Positions 8,716 to 17,893 of a DNA stretch of 64,000 nt are shown in pieces. Numbering within the stretch: the first letter of the stretch is position 1; each line of letters starts with the position of its first letter. The DNA is from Prevotella sp. (lineage in GTDB: Bacteria > Bacteroidota > Bacteroidia > Bacteroidales > Bacteroidaceae). The notes beneath the pieces are model-generated. The model searched no databases and had not been told where the DNA came from. It was given only the letters and a program-made list of their open reading frames with translations. The stretch lies in the NCBI GenBank assembly GCA_017467535.1, contig JAFUST010000034.1, positions 1-64,000 of the forward strand, read 5' to 3'. A program made the translations under genes and the position numbers.

Positions 8716-9594
8716 ATGAAAGGAATTGTTTTGGCTGGCGGAAGCGGCACACGCCTCTACCCTATAACCAAAGGTATCAGCAAGCAGTTGATTCCTATTT
8801 TCGACAAGCCGATGATCTATTATCCGATCTCGGCGCTTATGCTGGCTGGCATCAGGGAGATTCTGATTATCTCTACACCCCACGACCTGCCCGGATTCCG
8901 CAGACTGCTGGGAGACGGCAGCGAACTGGGCGTGCACTTCGAATATGCCGAGCAACCCTCACCCGACGGTCTGGCCCAGGCCTTTATCATCGGCGAGAAG
9001 TTCATTGGCGACGATTGCGCTTGCCTTGTGTTGGGCGACAACATCTTCTATGGTTCCGGTTTCACTGGCCTGTTGAAGGAAAGCGTGGATAATGCGGAAA
9101 AGAGCGGACTGGCCACAGTCTTCGGCTACTACGTGAACGACCCAGAGCGCTACGGCGTTGCCGAATTCGACAAGGACGGCAACTGCCTGAGCATTGAGGA
9201 GAAGCCGGAGCACCCGAAGTCCAACTATGCCGTTGTGGGTCTCTACTTCTACCCCAACAGTGTTGTGAAGATTGCCAAGAACATCAAGCCCAGTGCACGC
9301 GGCGAACTGGAGATTACCACCGTCAATCAGGAGTATCTGGCTCAAAAGAAACTGAAGGTGCAGACGCTGCAGCGTGGCTTTGCCTGGCTGGACACCGGCA
9401 CCCATGACTCACTGGCCGAGGCATCCACGTTTATCGAAGTCATTGAGAAGCGTCAAGGCCTGAAAGTGGCTTGTCTCGAGGAGATTGCCTTCAAGCGGGG
9501 ATGGATTGGGCGTGACCAACTGAAGGAACTGGCCAAGCCCATGCTGAAGAACGGATACGGCCAGTACCTGCTACAGTTGGCAGAAGAGAAATAG
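8716..9594 (+). CDS. rmlA: Glucose-1-phosphate thymidylyltransferase
   Basis: Makes dTDP-glucose from glucose-1-phosphate and dTTP, the first step to dTDP-rhamnose and related sugars. The 292 residues are standard length. The nucleotide-binding signature [20 protein letters not shown] lies at residues 8-27, followed by [13 protein letters not shown], and the catalytic region [11 protein letters not shown] and [19 protein letters not shown] are conserved. It opens polysaccharide block one, 36 bp ahead of the SLBB exporter. rmlB, rmlC and rmlD are not in the window, so later steps must be encoded elsewhere. Confidence 0.96.
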   Translation: MKGIVLAGGSGTRLYPITKGISKQLIPIFDKPMIYYPISALMLAGIREILIISTPHDLPGFRRLLGDGSELGVHFEYAEQPSPDGLAQAFIIGEKFIGDDCACLVLGDNIFYGSGFTGLLKESVDNAEKSGLATVFGYYVNDPERYGVAEFDKDGNCLSIEEKPEHPKSNYAVVGLYFYPNSVVKIAKNIKPSARGELEITTVNQEYLAQKKLKVQTLQRGFAWLDTGTHDSLAEASTFIEVIEKRQGLKVACLEEIAFKRGWIGRDQLKELAKPMLKNGYGQYLLQLAEEK

Positions 9595-9630
9595 TGTGAA
9601 AAGAAAGATATTCAATATAATCGTATAAAC

Positions 9631-12096
9631 ATGAGAAAGTACATAGTTTCATTTATCCTGTTGCTGTGCTGTTCAATCCAGGTCATGGCTCAAGGAATGA
9701 GCGATGCCCAGGTGCTTCAGTTCATTGCCAGTGAAAAGAAGGCTGGCAGAAGCGAGAGCCAGATTGCGACAAAACTGATTCAGAAAGGTGTAACAATGGA
9801 GCAGTTTCGCCGCTTGCGCAATCAATACGACAAACAGATAACCGACCGAGGGCTCAACAAAGCCGCTGACGGTGCTGTGCGCATGGCTGCCAGCCGCATG
9901 CAGGGCAACAGCGACGGCACCACGTCGCAGGAACTCACCACTGCCAAGGAAGGAACCACTGGCGAGGTCTATGCCGATGCCCAAGAAGACGTGACCGAAG
10001 TAGAGCGCGAGGTGAAAGCCACGCAGGGCACAGCCCCCGATGCTCAGGGCAAGCAGGTCTTCGGCCGCAACATCTTCAGTCAGGCCAATCCCAGTTTCCA
10101 GCCCAATTTCAACATGCCTATTCCTGACACTTATGTCTTGGGCCCTGGTGACCAGGTGGTTGTCGACATCTACGGTGCCTCACAAGAGACGCAGGTGCTT
10201 ACCATTGCAGCCGACGGCACAGTCACGGTACCCGTCTATGGTCCGATCTATCTCAGTGGACTGACTGTTGCCGATGCCCAGAACAAGTTGCGTGCCACCA
10301 TTGGCTCGCAATATCAGACCAGCAGCATGAAGGTGACAGTGAGCAACACGCGAACCATTCAGGTCAACCTGATGGGCGAGGTGAGAGCACCGGGCACCTA
10401 TCATCTCTCGTCGTTTGCCAACGTCTTCTACGCCCTCTACAGGGCCGGTGGTGTCAGTGCACTGGGCACGCTGCGCAACATTCAGGTGTATCGCAACGGC
10501 AGGCTCATCACCGTGGTCGACCTCTATAAGTTCATTCTTGAAGGCCGCCTGGCAGGCAACATCACCCTGCAGGACAACGACCTCATCATGGTGCCTACCT
10601 ACGAATGTCTGGTCGGCGTCACGGGCAACGTGAAGCGCCCCATGTTCTACGAGATGCGCAAAGACGAGACCGTAGCCACGCTGATCAACTATGCCGGCGG
10701 ATTCCTGGGCGACGCCCACAAGTCTTCGGTACGTCTGGTGCGCCAAACGGGTGAACGCTATCAGGTGTACAACATCAACGAGTTTGATATGTCATCCTTC
10801 AAGATCGATGATGGCGATGCCATCTCCGTTGACGGCATGATCAACCGCTTTGAGAACATGGTGGAGATCAAGGGTGCCGTGTTCCGTCCCGGTCAGTTCC
10901 ATCTGGGTGACAGAGTGAACAGCATCAAGACACTGATTGAAGCCGCCGACGGACTCACCGAAGACGCCTTCACTGAGCACGCCGTCGTACACCGGCTGAA
11001 GGAAGACCGCACACTGACTGTCGTACCCGTCAACGTGCAGGGCATCATGGATGGCACCGTGCCCGACTTCCCCCTGCAGAACGAAGACGTGGTATTCATC
11101 CCCACCGAAAAGGAACTGCGCATGGAGCGCGTATTCACCATTTCAGGAGCCGTGATGAGCCCTGGCCCCTATGAATATGCTGACAACACGACGATTGAGG
11201 ACCTCATTGTGATGGCTGGCGGACTGCGTGACGAGGCTTCGCTGATGCGCATCGAGGTGAGCCGCGTGCTGCGTGACCCAATGGCAACGAAGAAGTCCGA
11301 CAAGTTTGCAGAGAAATTCCACTTCGACCTGAAAGACGGCCTGGTCATCGACCACGAGCGCAAGTTCCTGCTGCAGCCCTACGACCATGTCACGGTCTAC
11401 AGCAGTCCTGTTTTCAATCAGGCACGCCTGGTGACTGTTTCCGGCGAAGTGAACTGGGAAGGCACCGTCGCCATGGAGCAGAAGAACACCCGCTTGAGCG
11501 ATATCATCGAAATGGCTGGCGGACTGACAGAGCACGCCTATCTGAGAGGTGCCTCGCTGACCAGACTCATGAGTGATGAGGAGCGGGTGCGCAGAAGGGC
11601 CACTCTGGAGGCCGTACGCCAGATTCTCACAGAGAAGGGCGACTCAGTGACCTATGCCAAACTCGACCTGGACAACTACTACCCCGTCTACATCGACTTG
11701 GAGAAAGCCATCAACGACCCAGAGTCGGATGCCAACATACAGTTGCGCGAAGGCGACCGCATCTTCGTGCCGGAATATGATCCCGTGGTGCGTGTTTCGG
11801 GCGATGTCATGTTCCCCAACACGCTGTTCTACGAGGCAGGTAAAGACTATAAATACTATGTCAACGAAGCCGGCGGCTTTGGTCATCGTGCCAAGAAGTC
11901 GAAGACATTCATTGTCTATCAGAACGGGCGTGCCCTCCTGACGAAGAAAGGTGCCAAGCCCGAGCCCGGATGCGAGATTGTGGTCGTCAGCAAGAAGCGC
12001 AGGCAGCCGTTCAATCTGGGCACTGCTACAACCGCCCTGACAGGCCTGACCAGCGTTGCCGCCATCATTGCCGCTATATCCTCCATGACGAAATAA
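9631..12096 (+). CDS. Wza-like polysaccharide export protein with multiple SLBB domains (copy 1)
   Basis: Outer-membrane exporter for capsule or exopolysaccharide. The 821 residues start with a signal peptide (MRKYIVSFILLLCCSIQVMA). Residues 22-70 form a small helical domain (SDAQVLQFIASEKKAGRSES, then LIQKGVTMEQFRRLRNQYDK) shared with the paralogue at 19509. The Poly_export domain starts near residue 165 (YVLGPGDQVVVDIYGAS), and at least five SLBB units follow (for example LMGEVRAPGTYHLSS, IKGAVFRPGQFHLGD, ISGAVMSPGPYEYAD, VSGEVNWEGTVAMEQ, VSGDVMFPNTLFYEA). The protein ends in a hydrophobic, Thr/Ala-rich stretch. It is followed after 17 bp by a Wzz-like gene. Much longer than enterobacterial Wza, as usual in Bacteroidetes. 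Confidence 0.92.
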   Translation: MRKYIVSFILLLCCSIQVMAQGMSDAQVLQFIASEKKAGRSESQIATKLIQKGVTMEQFRRLRNQYDKQITDRGLNKAADGAVRMAASRMQGNSDGTTSQELTTAKEGTTGEVYADAQEDVTEVEREVKATQGTAPDAQGKQVFGRNIFSQANPSFQPNFNMPIPDTYVLGPGDQVVVDIYGASQETQVLTIAADGTVTVPVYGPIYLSGLTVADAQNKLRATIGSQYQTSSMKVTVSNTRTIQVNLMGEVRAPGTYHLSSFANVFYALYRAGGVSALGTLRNIQVYRNGRLITVVDLYKFILEGRLAGNITLQDNDLIMVPTYECLVGVTGNVKRPMFYEMRKDETVATLINYAGGFLGDAHKSSVRLVRQTGERYQVYNINEFDMSSFKIDDGDAISVDGMINRFENMVEIKGAVFRPGQFHLGDRVNSIKTLIEAADGLTEDAFTEHAVVHRLKEDRTLTVVPVNVQGIMDGTVPDFPLQNEDVVFIPTEKELRMERVFTISGAVMSPGPYEYADNTTIEDLIVMAGGLRDEASLMRIEVSRVLRDPMATKKSDKFAEKFHFDLKDGLVIDHERKFLLQPYDHVTVYSSPVFNQARLVTVSGEVNWEGTVAMEQKNTRLSDIIEMAGGLTEHAYLRGASLTRLMSDEERVRRRATLEAVRQILTEKGDSVTYAKLDLDNYYPVYIDLEKAINDPESDANIQLREGDRIFVPEYDPVVRVSGDVMFPNTLFYEAGKDYKYYVNEAGGFGHRAKKSKTFIVYQNGRALLTKKGAKPEPGCEIVVVSKKRRQPFNLGTATTALTGLTSVAAIIAAISSMTK

Positions 12097-12113
12097 ACCC
12101 AAACAGAACAATC

Positions 12114-13268
12114 ATGTCAGAAGAAAACAAGAATATCACGAAAGAAGAGAAGGAGACCTCCTTCGACTTCAAGAAGATATGGTTTGACCTGCTCAAGCAC
12201 AAGAAGTTGTTCTACAAGGTGCTGCCCATCGCCTTTGTGCTGGCTGCCATCTATGCTTTAAGCCTGCCCAACTACTACAACTGTACGGTGAAACTGTCGC
12301 CAGAGTTGTCCACCAGTTCCAGAGGCTCCAGCGGCCTGGCTGCCCTGGCCAGCAACTTCGGTCTGAACCTTGGGCGCAGTTCCGGCACGGCAGGCATGGG
12401 CACGGAAGCCCTGTTCCCCACGCTCTACCCCGACCTGATGAACTCTACCGACTTCAAGACGAGCCTCTTTCCCGTCATGATCACGCTGGAGCCGAAGACG
12501 AAGGGCGACTCCATCCGCCACATGACCTACTACGACTACCTGAAGACGGAGCAGAAGTCGCCGTGGTGGAGCAGCGTTGTCGGTGCCCCCAAGAAGTTCA
12601 TCGGCTTCATCACCTCGCTGTTCAAAGAGAAGAAGGAAGAAGAGGCAGAGAAGCCCTTCGACCCATTCCGTCTGACGAAGGAACAGACTGCCATTGCAAA
12701 GGCCATCAACGGCAAAGTGGTATGCGAGGTGGACAAGAAGACCATGGTCATCACCATCAGCGTCACAGACCAGAATCCCCTGGTGTGTGCCACCATTGCC
12801 GACTCGGTGAAGACACGCCTGCAGGACTTCATCACCGACTACCGCACCAGCAAAGTGCGCGTAGACCTGGAGTACAACAAGAAGATCTTTGCCGAGACGA
12901 AGGAGCGCTACGAGGAGGCCCGCCAGAGATACTCTGAGTATATGGATGCCAATCACAACATCATCCTCTACACCCAGCGCCAGAAGCAGACCGACCTGGA
13001 GAATGAACTCCAACTGCAGTACAATGCCTATCTGCAGGTGGCCTCAGCACTGCAAGCCGCCGAAGCCAAGGTGCAGGAAGAGACGCCTGCCTTCACCACG
13101 CTTCAGCGGGCCACCGTCCCCATCGTGAAGGCCGGCCCCAGCCGCGCCAAGATCTGCCTCATCTGGCTGTTCCTGGCCTTCCTGGGCACCACCGTCTATG
13201 TGCTCTACAAAGAGGGCGACCTGAAGTCGCTGCTCGGCATGGGAGAAAATGGTCAGGACGAAGACTGA
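12114..13268 (+). CDS. Wzz-like chain-length determinant protein (copy 1)
   Basis: Inner-membrane polysaccharide co-polymerase that sets chain length. The 384 residues begin with a charged cytoplasmic segment, then a membrane helix (VLPIAFVLAAIYALSLPNYY, about 44-63), a periplasmic part with long helices (VRVDLEYNKKIFAETKERYE onwards, about 240-330) and a second membrane helix (KICLIWLFLAFLGTTVYVLY, about 345-365). No C-terminal BY-kinase domain is present. The start at 12114 is 17 bp after the exporter; the frame is open further upstream but overlaps that gene. A terminator follows at 13291. Confidence 0.9.
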   Translation: MSEENKNITKEEKETSFDFKKIWFDLLKHKKLFYKVLPIAFVLAAIYALSLPNYYNCTVKLSPELSTSSRGSSGLAALASNFGLNLGRSSGTAGMGTEALFPTLYPDLMNSTDFKTSLFPVMITLEPKTKGDSIRHMTYYDYLKTEQKSPWWSSVVGAPKKFIGFITSLFKEKKEEEAEKPFDPFRLTKEQTAIAKAINGKVVCEVDKKTMVITISVTDQNPLVCATIADSVKTRLQDFITDYRTSKVRVDLEYNKKIFAETKERYEEARQRYSEYMDANHNIILYTQRQKQTDLENELQLQYNAYLQVASALQAAEAKVQEETPAFTTLQRATVPIVKAGPSRAKICLIWLFLAFLGTTVYVLYKEGDLKSLLGMGENGQDED

Positions 13269-13290
13269 CCCCAAATAATACGACAAAACA

Positions 13291-13326
13291 ATTGGGCTGC
13301 ATATCGTTCGAGATACGCAGCCCAAT
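13291..13326 (+). terminator. Terminator after polysaccharide block one
   Basis: A perfect 10-bp stem (ATTGGGCTGC / GCAGCCCAAT) with a 16-nt loop followed by seven T on the plus strand. It lies between the Wzz-like gene and convergent rplT and may also slow minus-strand transcripts. Confidence 0.85.
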
Positions 13327-13349
13327 GTTTTTTTAAACAGACGAATGTC

Positions 13350-13694
13350 TTACTTCACTTTCTCAACGATAGCCTTGAAAGCCTCGGGGTTGTTCAGGGC
13401 CAGGTCGGCGAGCACCTTGCGGTTGATCTCGATGCCAGCCTTTGCCAGAGCACCCATCAACTTCGAGTAACTCATACCCTCCAGACGGGCGGCAGCGTTG
13501 ATACGCTGAATCCACAGGGCACGGAAGTTGCGCTTCTTGTTACGACGATCGCGATAAGCATAAGTCAGACCCTTCTCCCAGGTGTTCTTTGCTACTGTCC
13601 AAACATTCTTGCGGGCTCCGAAGTAGCCGCGAGTGAGTTTCAGGATTCTCTTACGTTTTGCTCTTGATGCAACGTGATTTACTGATCTTGGCAT
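13350..13694 (-). CDS. rplT: 50S ribosomal protein L20
   Basis: Encodes 114 residues: [20 protein letters not shown], then the conserved [15 protein letters not shown] and [10 protein letters not shown] segments of L20, an early 23S rRNA assembly protein. Last gene of infC-rpmI-rplT, 36 bp after rpmI. Confidence 0.98.
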   Translation of the reverse strand: MPRSVNHVASRAKRKRILKLTRGYFGARKNVWTVAKNTWEKGLTYAYRDRRNKKRNFRALWIQRINAAARLEGMSYSKLMGALAKAGIEINRKVLADLALNNPEAFKAIVEKVK

Positions 13695-13730
13695 AGTTTT
13701 CTGTACTTTAAATGTTAGACAATAGGTTAA

Positions 13731-13928
13731 TTAGCGGAGACACAACAGGTCGCGAACCTGCTTCAGGTTGCTGTTGTCCACGATGGTCGAACCCACCAAG
13801 TTACGCTTCTGCTTCTTGGTCTTCTTAGTCAGGATGTGACTGTGGTAAGCGTGATGTCTCTTAACCTTACCTGTACCGGTGAATGAGAATCTCTTCTTGG
13901 CACCGGAGTTTGTCTTTACTTTTGGCAT
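13731..13928 (-). CDS. rpmI: 50S ribosomal protein L35
   Basis: Encodes 65 residues, [20 protein letters not shown] followed by [20 protein letters not shown], a complete and typical L35. It lies between infC and rplT on the minus strand. Confidence 0.98.
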   Translation of the reverse strand: MPKVKTNSGAKKRFSFTGTGKVKRHHAYHSHILTKKTKKQKRNLVGSTIVDNSNLKQVRDLLCLR

Positions 13929-13961
13929 TGTTTTTTTTATTTAAAATTGTTATTAATAATC

Positions 13962-13991
13962 GGCGGCTACGCATATACCGGGCGCGCCGCC
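13962..13991 (-). promoter_or_regulatory. GC-rich hairpin in the infC-rpmI spacer
   Basis: GGCGGC at 13962-13967 can pair with GCCGCC at 13986-13991, in the 116-bp spacer between infC and rpmI. No U-run follows, so it is not a simple terminator. A role in L20-type autoregulation or RNA processing is only inferred from position. Confidence 0.3.
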
Positions 13992-14044
13992 CTCTCTCTT
14001 TCTCTATAGATGTGCTGCTGTCTCTCGTGTGTCGCAGCCTTTGT

Positions 14045-14755
14045 TCATTCCTCGCCCTCGGTCAACTTCTTCAGCGCATCGGCACTGATCTTCGCATTGG
14101 CCAGCAAACCGCCATTGGCGGGTGCCTCTGCGTCGTCGGCGTCACCTGCGGCAGCCTGGGCCTGGCGGGCCGTCTCCTTGGCCTCCAGGGCTTCAGCCTC
14201 GCGGTCGCGGGCCTGCTGACTCTTCTTGGCCACGCCGGCCTTCTTCGGCGCCAGATAGAGGAACATTTTCTTGCCTTCCAGCGAGGGCATCGATTCCACC
14301 TTGCCCCATTCCTCCAGGTCGTTGGCAAAGCGCAACAGCAGCACCTCGCCCTGCTCCTTGAACAGGATGCTTCTTCCGCGGAAGAACACATACGCGCGAA
14401 CCTTATTACCTTCTTCCAGGAACTCGCGGGCGTGCTTCAGTTTAAACTGATAGTCGTGCTCGTCGGTCTGAGGCCCGAAGCGGATTTCCTTCACCTCCAC
14501 CTTCACCTGCTTGGCTTTCATCTCCTTGGCACGCTTCTTCTGCTGGTAGAGGAACTTGCTGTAGTCAATGAGACGACAAACAGGAGGATTGGCATTGGGG
14601 GAAATCTCCACGAGATCCACGCCCTCATCACGGGCCATATCCAAGGCTTGTCTTGTAGGCATCACCGTCGATCCGTTCTCACCTACTATACGGACCTCTC
14701 GCACCCGAATCTGCTCGTTTACGCGGTATTGGTTCTGTTTTTTGTCTGTCTTCAT
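14045..14755 (-). CDS. infC: Translation initiation factor IF-3
   Basis: Binds the 30S subunit and checks start-codon pairing. The 236 residues show the N-terminal domain ([20 protein letters not shown]), the linker with [19 protein letters not shown], and the C-terminal domain ([20 protein letters not shown]). Residues from about 190 onward form an extra acidic and Ala-rich tail ([13 protein letters not shown]) longer than in Proteobacteria, as seen in Bacteroidetes. First gene of infC-rpmI-rplT. thrS, often upstream in other bacteria, is absent; divergent aroB takes its place. Confidence 0.96.
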   Translation of the reverse strand: MKTDKKQNQYRVNEQIRVREVRIVGENGSTVMPTRQALDMARDEGVDLVEISPNANPPVCRLIDYSKFLYQQKKRAKEMKAKQVKVEVKEIRFGPQTDEHDYQFKLKHAREFLEEGNKVRAYVFFRGRSILFKEQGEVLLLRFANDLEEWGKVESMPSLEGKKMFLYLAPKKAGVAKKSQQARDREAEALEAKETARQAQAAAGDADDAEAPANGGLLANAKISADALKKLTEGEE

Positions 14756-14778
14756 CTACTATTTTTGCAAATCGGCTG

Positions 14779-14786
14779 CAAAGTTA
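14779..14786 (-). promoter_or_regulatory. -7 box (TAACTTTG) for infC-rpmI-rplT
   Basis: TAACTTTG on the minus strand, 24 bp upstream of infC, divergent from the aroB box. Confidence 0.65.
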
Positions 14787-14860
14787 CAACAATTCAGCGA
14801 ATTAGCAAAACTTTTCCGAAACATTTTTTAAAAAGATTTGGCAATCTCGCACTTTTCCCG

Positions 14861-14868
14861 TAACTTTG
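14861..14868 (+). promoter_or_regulatory. -7 box (TAACTTTG) with -33 TTTG for aroB
   Basis: TAACTTTG at 14861-14868 with TTTG at 14837-14840, a 20-bp gap that fits the Bacteroidetes -33/-7 spacing. aroB starts 20 bp downstream. Confidence 0.7.
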
Positions 14869-14887
14869 CAGCCCCAATACAAGGATT

Positions 14888-15940
14888 ATGGATAAACAGA
14901 AAGTCATTCTCAGCCACCAACTGGAGCAGGTGCTTAGCGAGGCCATTGGCGAGTGTACAGCCGACCGCATCTTCGTGCTCACCGACGAGACCACCCGCCA
15001 ACTGTGCTGGCCCGTGGTCAGCGGCTTCAGGTGTCTGGAGGGCGTGCAAGACATCACAATTCCTGCCGGCGACACCAATAAGACACTCGACTCCATCAGT
15101 CACGTATGGAGCAGCCTACAACGATTGGGGGCCACACGCCACTCGCTGCTCATCAACCTGGGCGGTGGCATGGTGACCGACCTGGGCGGCTTCGCAGCCT
15201 CCACGTTCAAGCGCGGCATAGCCTACATCAACATTCCCACCACACTGCTATCGATGGTGGACGCCTCTGTGGGCGGCAAGACGGGCATCAACTTCGGAGG
15301 GCTCAAGAATGAGATTGGCGTCTTCAACAATGCCCGTTGCGTCATCCTCGACACCATTTTTCTCCGCACCCTCGACCACGCCAACATCCTGTCCGGCTAT
15401 GCCGAGATGCTGAAGCACGGACTCATCTCCACCGAGTCCCACTGGGCCGAACTTCTCAGTTTCAGCATCGACCATCCCGACCTCGCCCTGCTCGGCCAGA
15501 TGCTGTCCAAGAGCGTAGCCGTGAAGGAGCGCATCGTGGAGGAAGACCCCACGGAGAAGGGCATCCGCAAGGCGCTCAACCTGGGGCATACCGTCGGCCA
15601 CGCCTTCGAGTCTCTGGCCCTGCAGCGCACCCCCATCCTCCACGGGTATGCCGTGGCCTACGGTCTGGTGTGCGAACTCTACCTGAGCGTCGCCAAGACG
15701 GGCTTCCCCGTGGAGAAGATGCGCCAGACCGTCCGCTTCATCCACGAGAACTATGGTCGTATGCCTATCACCTGCGATGACTACCCCGCCCTGCTCGAAC
15801 TGATGACGCACGACAAGAAAAACGTGGGCCGCGACATCAACTTCACCCTCCTGGGCTCCATCGGCGACATCCGCATCAACCAGACAGCCACCCGTCAGGA
15901 GATAGAGGAAGCCTTAGATTTCTACCGCGAGGGCTGCTAA
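14888..15940 (+). CDS. aroB: 3-Dehydroquinate synthase
   Basis: Second step of the shikimate pathway, converting DAHP to 3-dehydroquinate with NAD and a divalent metal. The 350 residues contain the NAD-binding GGGMVTDLGGFAASTFKRG (about 92-110), the substrate region TTLLSMVDASVGGKTGIN, and metal ligands in AEMLKHGLI and LNLGHTVGHAFE. It has its own promoter. Its last 27 bp overlap the convergent end of menE. Confidence 0.96.
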   Translation: MDKQKVILSHQLEQVLSEAIGECTADRIFVLTDETTRQLCWPVVSGFRCLEGVQDITIPAGDTNKTLDSISHVWSSLQRLGATRHSLLINLGGGMVTDLGGFAASTFKRGIAYINIPTTLLSMVDASVGGKTGINFGGLKNEIGVFNNARCVILDTIFLRTLDHANILSGYAEMLKHGLISTESHWAELLSFSIDHPDLALLGQMLSKSVAVKERIVEEDPTEKGIRKALNLGHTVGHAFESLALQRTPILHGYAVAYGLVCELYLSVAKTGFPVEKMRQTVRFIHENYGRMPITCDDYPALLELMTHDKKNVGRDINFTLLGSIGDIRINQTATRQEIEEALDFYREGC

Positions 15941-16879
15941 CCGTTCCGCTTGTTTTCTGGCAACCTTCCCCGTTTCAGTCAGTGGTATCTGCTCTACAGC
16001 AAGGCTTTGGCGGGGCACCCAGTGCTTAGGCAGCACTTGGCGACAGACCTCTTGGGCAACGGCTGGATCGCCCACGGTCAGCAGGATGACAGCCTCGCCG
16101 AACCGTTCATCCTTTCGTTTTGTGATGCAGAAGGGGACGTCTATGTGCGGCTTCAGCAGGCGTTCCACCTCTTCTATCTGGATCTTCAAGCCACCCGAGC
16201 AAATGACATTATCCTTTCTGCCAATAATGCGGAAGCGCTGGCCCTGCATCTCCACCATGTCGTTTGTAACAAGCAAGCCGTCGTGCACGGCCGGGGCATC
16301 TATGACCAAGCAGCCATCGGCATTTTGCGACAAAGCGACGCCTTCGAAGGGTGTGTACCAGTCGGTGGCCTCGGGGCCGCTGAGCCGCCGGAGAGCGATG
16401 TGGGAGAGGGTCTCGGTCATGCCATAGGTGCTCCACACGGCATGGGGGAAGGTCTTCAGCGTGCGGGCCAGACGGTCGTCGATGGCGCCGCCGCCGATGA
16501 TGAGATGGCGGATGTGCATCAGCCGCTCGCGCCCCGCCGCATCGTGCAGCAGGTTCCACACTTGCAGGGGCACCATGGCGGCAAAGTCTACATCGCCCTC
16601 CCACGCCGGCAATCCGCAGGGCTTGACGCTGACGAGCCGCAGGCCGCAGGTGAGTGCGCGTACCACCATCATCTTGCCGGCTATATAGTCGAGGGGCATG
16701 CAGAGCAGGGCGCTGTCGCCCTCCTTCAAACCAAGGAAACCACAAGTGATGCGTGCCGAGGCCTCCATGCGCCGTTTCTCTACGAGCATCGGTTTCGGCT
16801 GCCCCGTCGACCCACTGGTATGCACCAGAACCGTGGGACTGTCGCTACGCCATTCGGCTATGAATTCCTCGAGACCCAT
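15914..16879 (-). CDS. menE: O-succinylbenzoate-CoA ligase
   Basis: Activates o-succinylbenzoate as its CoA ester in menaquinone synthesis. The 321 residues from MGLEEFIAEW start a short ANL-family enzyme: the P-loop is HTSGSTGQPKPM (about residues 20-31), A5 is STYGMTETLSHIAL, the A8 hinge is near IIGRKDNVICSGGLKI, and the C-terminal catalytic lysine is in LTETGKVARK. The open frame extends upstream to 17041, but that part lies inside menC and shows no family sequence. Overlaps menC by 22 bp and aroB by 27 bp (convergent). Confidence 0.88.
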   Translation of the reverse strand: MGLEEFIAEWRSDSPTVLVHTSGSTGQPKPMLVEKRRMEASARITCGFLGLKEGDSALLCMPLDYIAGKMMVVRALTCGLRLVSVKPCGLPAWEGDVDFAAMVPLQVWNLLHDAAGRERLMHIRHLIIGGGAIDDRLARTLKTFPHAVWSTYGMTETLSHIALRRLSGPEATDWYTPFEGVALSQNADGCLVIDAPAVHDGLLVTNDMVEMQGQRFRIIGRKDNVICSGGLKIQIEEVERLLKPHIDVPFCITKRKDERFGEAVILLTVGDPAVAQEVCRQVLPKHWVPRQSLAVEQIPLTETGKVARKQAERLAALAVEI

Positions 16880-17883
16880 AATTGGTCGCCACGTATTTCC
16901 AGCGACATCGGGATATTGTCGGTGAATAGTTGCCCTGTGCCCAGCCCTTGCGGAATGGTGATATGGTCGCCGTAGACATCGCTGCAGAACTGGGCGATGG
17001 CGTTCAGGCCGATGTTGCTCTCCAGGGCAGAGGTTATCCACGAGCCGATGCCCTCCTCACGGGCAATGCTGATCCACTCGCGACAGCCCATGATGCCCCC
17101 GTGGAGCGATGGCTTGAGCACGATATAGGCGGGCTTGATGATGCGGAGCATCTGCCGCTTGGTCTCAGGGTCGTTCACGCCGATGAGTTCTTCGTCAAGG
17201 GCTATGGGCAGCGGAGCGTCACGACAGAGTTCGGCCATCAGGGCCCACTGCTTCTGACGGATGGGCTGCTCGATGCTGTGGATGGCATACTGGGAGAGCA
17301 GTTCCAGGCGATAGAGCGCCTCATCGGGCCGGAAGCCGCCATTGGCGTCGAGGCGCAGTTCCACCTCGTGGAAACTGAACCGGTCGCGAATGCGCTTTAC
17401 CAAGTCCAGTTCCTGGTCGAAGTCGATGGCTCCCACCTTCAGTTTCACGCAGCGGAAGCCCTGGCGCAGTTTCTGCTCCATGCGCTGCAGCATCTCCTCA
17501 TAGTTGCCCATCCACACCAGTCCGTTGATGGGGATGCCCTGCTCACCACGACTGAAGGGAGTATTGAACAATCTCGGGCCCCGCAGGCTCAGCAGGGCCG
17601 TCTCCAGTCCGAAGAGCATCGACGGATAGTCGCGCAAGGCCTCGTAGGGAATCTGGCCCGTCTGCTCCACCTCATTGCAAAAGCCGCGCAACACCTGATA
17701 GTAGACTGAAGGCTGAAGGGCATCGCAACTCAGGTCGGGCAGTGGGGCACACTCTCCCACCCCATGCCGCTGACCGTCAGTGATTTCAACAAGCCAACTT
17801 CTACGCTCGGTGTACACCCCACGGGATGTGCCTGCGGGCTGCTTGAAATGGAAGATGCGCTCGGTGATGTCTATCTGGTACAT
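16858..17883 (-). CDS. menC: o-Succinylbenzoate synthase
   Basis: Dehydrates SHCHC to o-succinylbenzoate in menaquinone synthesis. The 341 residues have the enolase-superfamily layout: a capping domain with the GVGECAPLPDLS segment, the KxK base in CVKLKVGAID, metal ligands in RLDANGGF, HSIEQPI and ALDEELIG, and the second lysine in IVLKPSLHGG. It is translationally coupled to menE by overlap. The usual neighbours menF, menD and menB are absent, so the pathway is split in this genome. Confidence 0.93.
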   Translation of the reverse strand: MYQIDITERIFHFKQPAGTSRGVYTERRSWLVEITDGQRHGVGECAPLPDLSCDALQPSVYYQVLRGFCNEVEQTGQIPYEALRDYPSMLFGLETALLSLRGPRLFNTPFSRGEQGIPINGLVWMGNYEEMLQRMEQKLRQGFRCVKLKVGAIDFDQELDLVKRIRDRFSFHEVELRLDANGGFRPDEALYRLELLSQYAIHSIEQPIRQKQWALMAELCRDAPLPIALDEELIGVNDPETKRQMLRIIKPAYIVLKPSLHGGIMGCREWISIAREEGIGSWITSALESNIGLNAIAQFCSDVYGDHITIPQGLGTGQLFTDNIPMSLEIRGDQLWVSRNS

Positions 17884-17893
17884 AGAGCGGAAA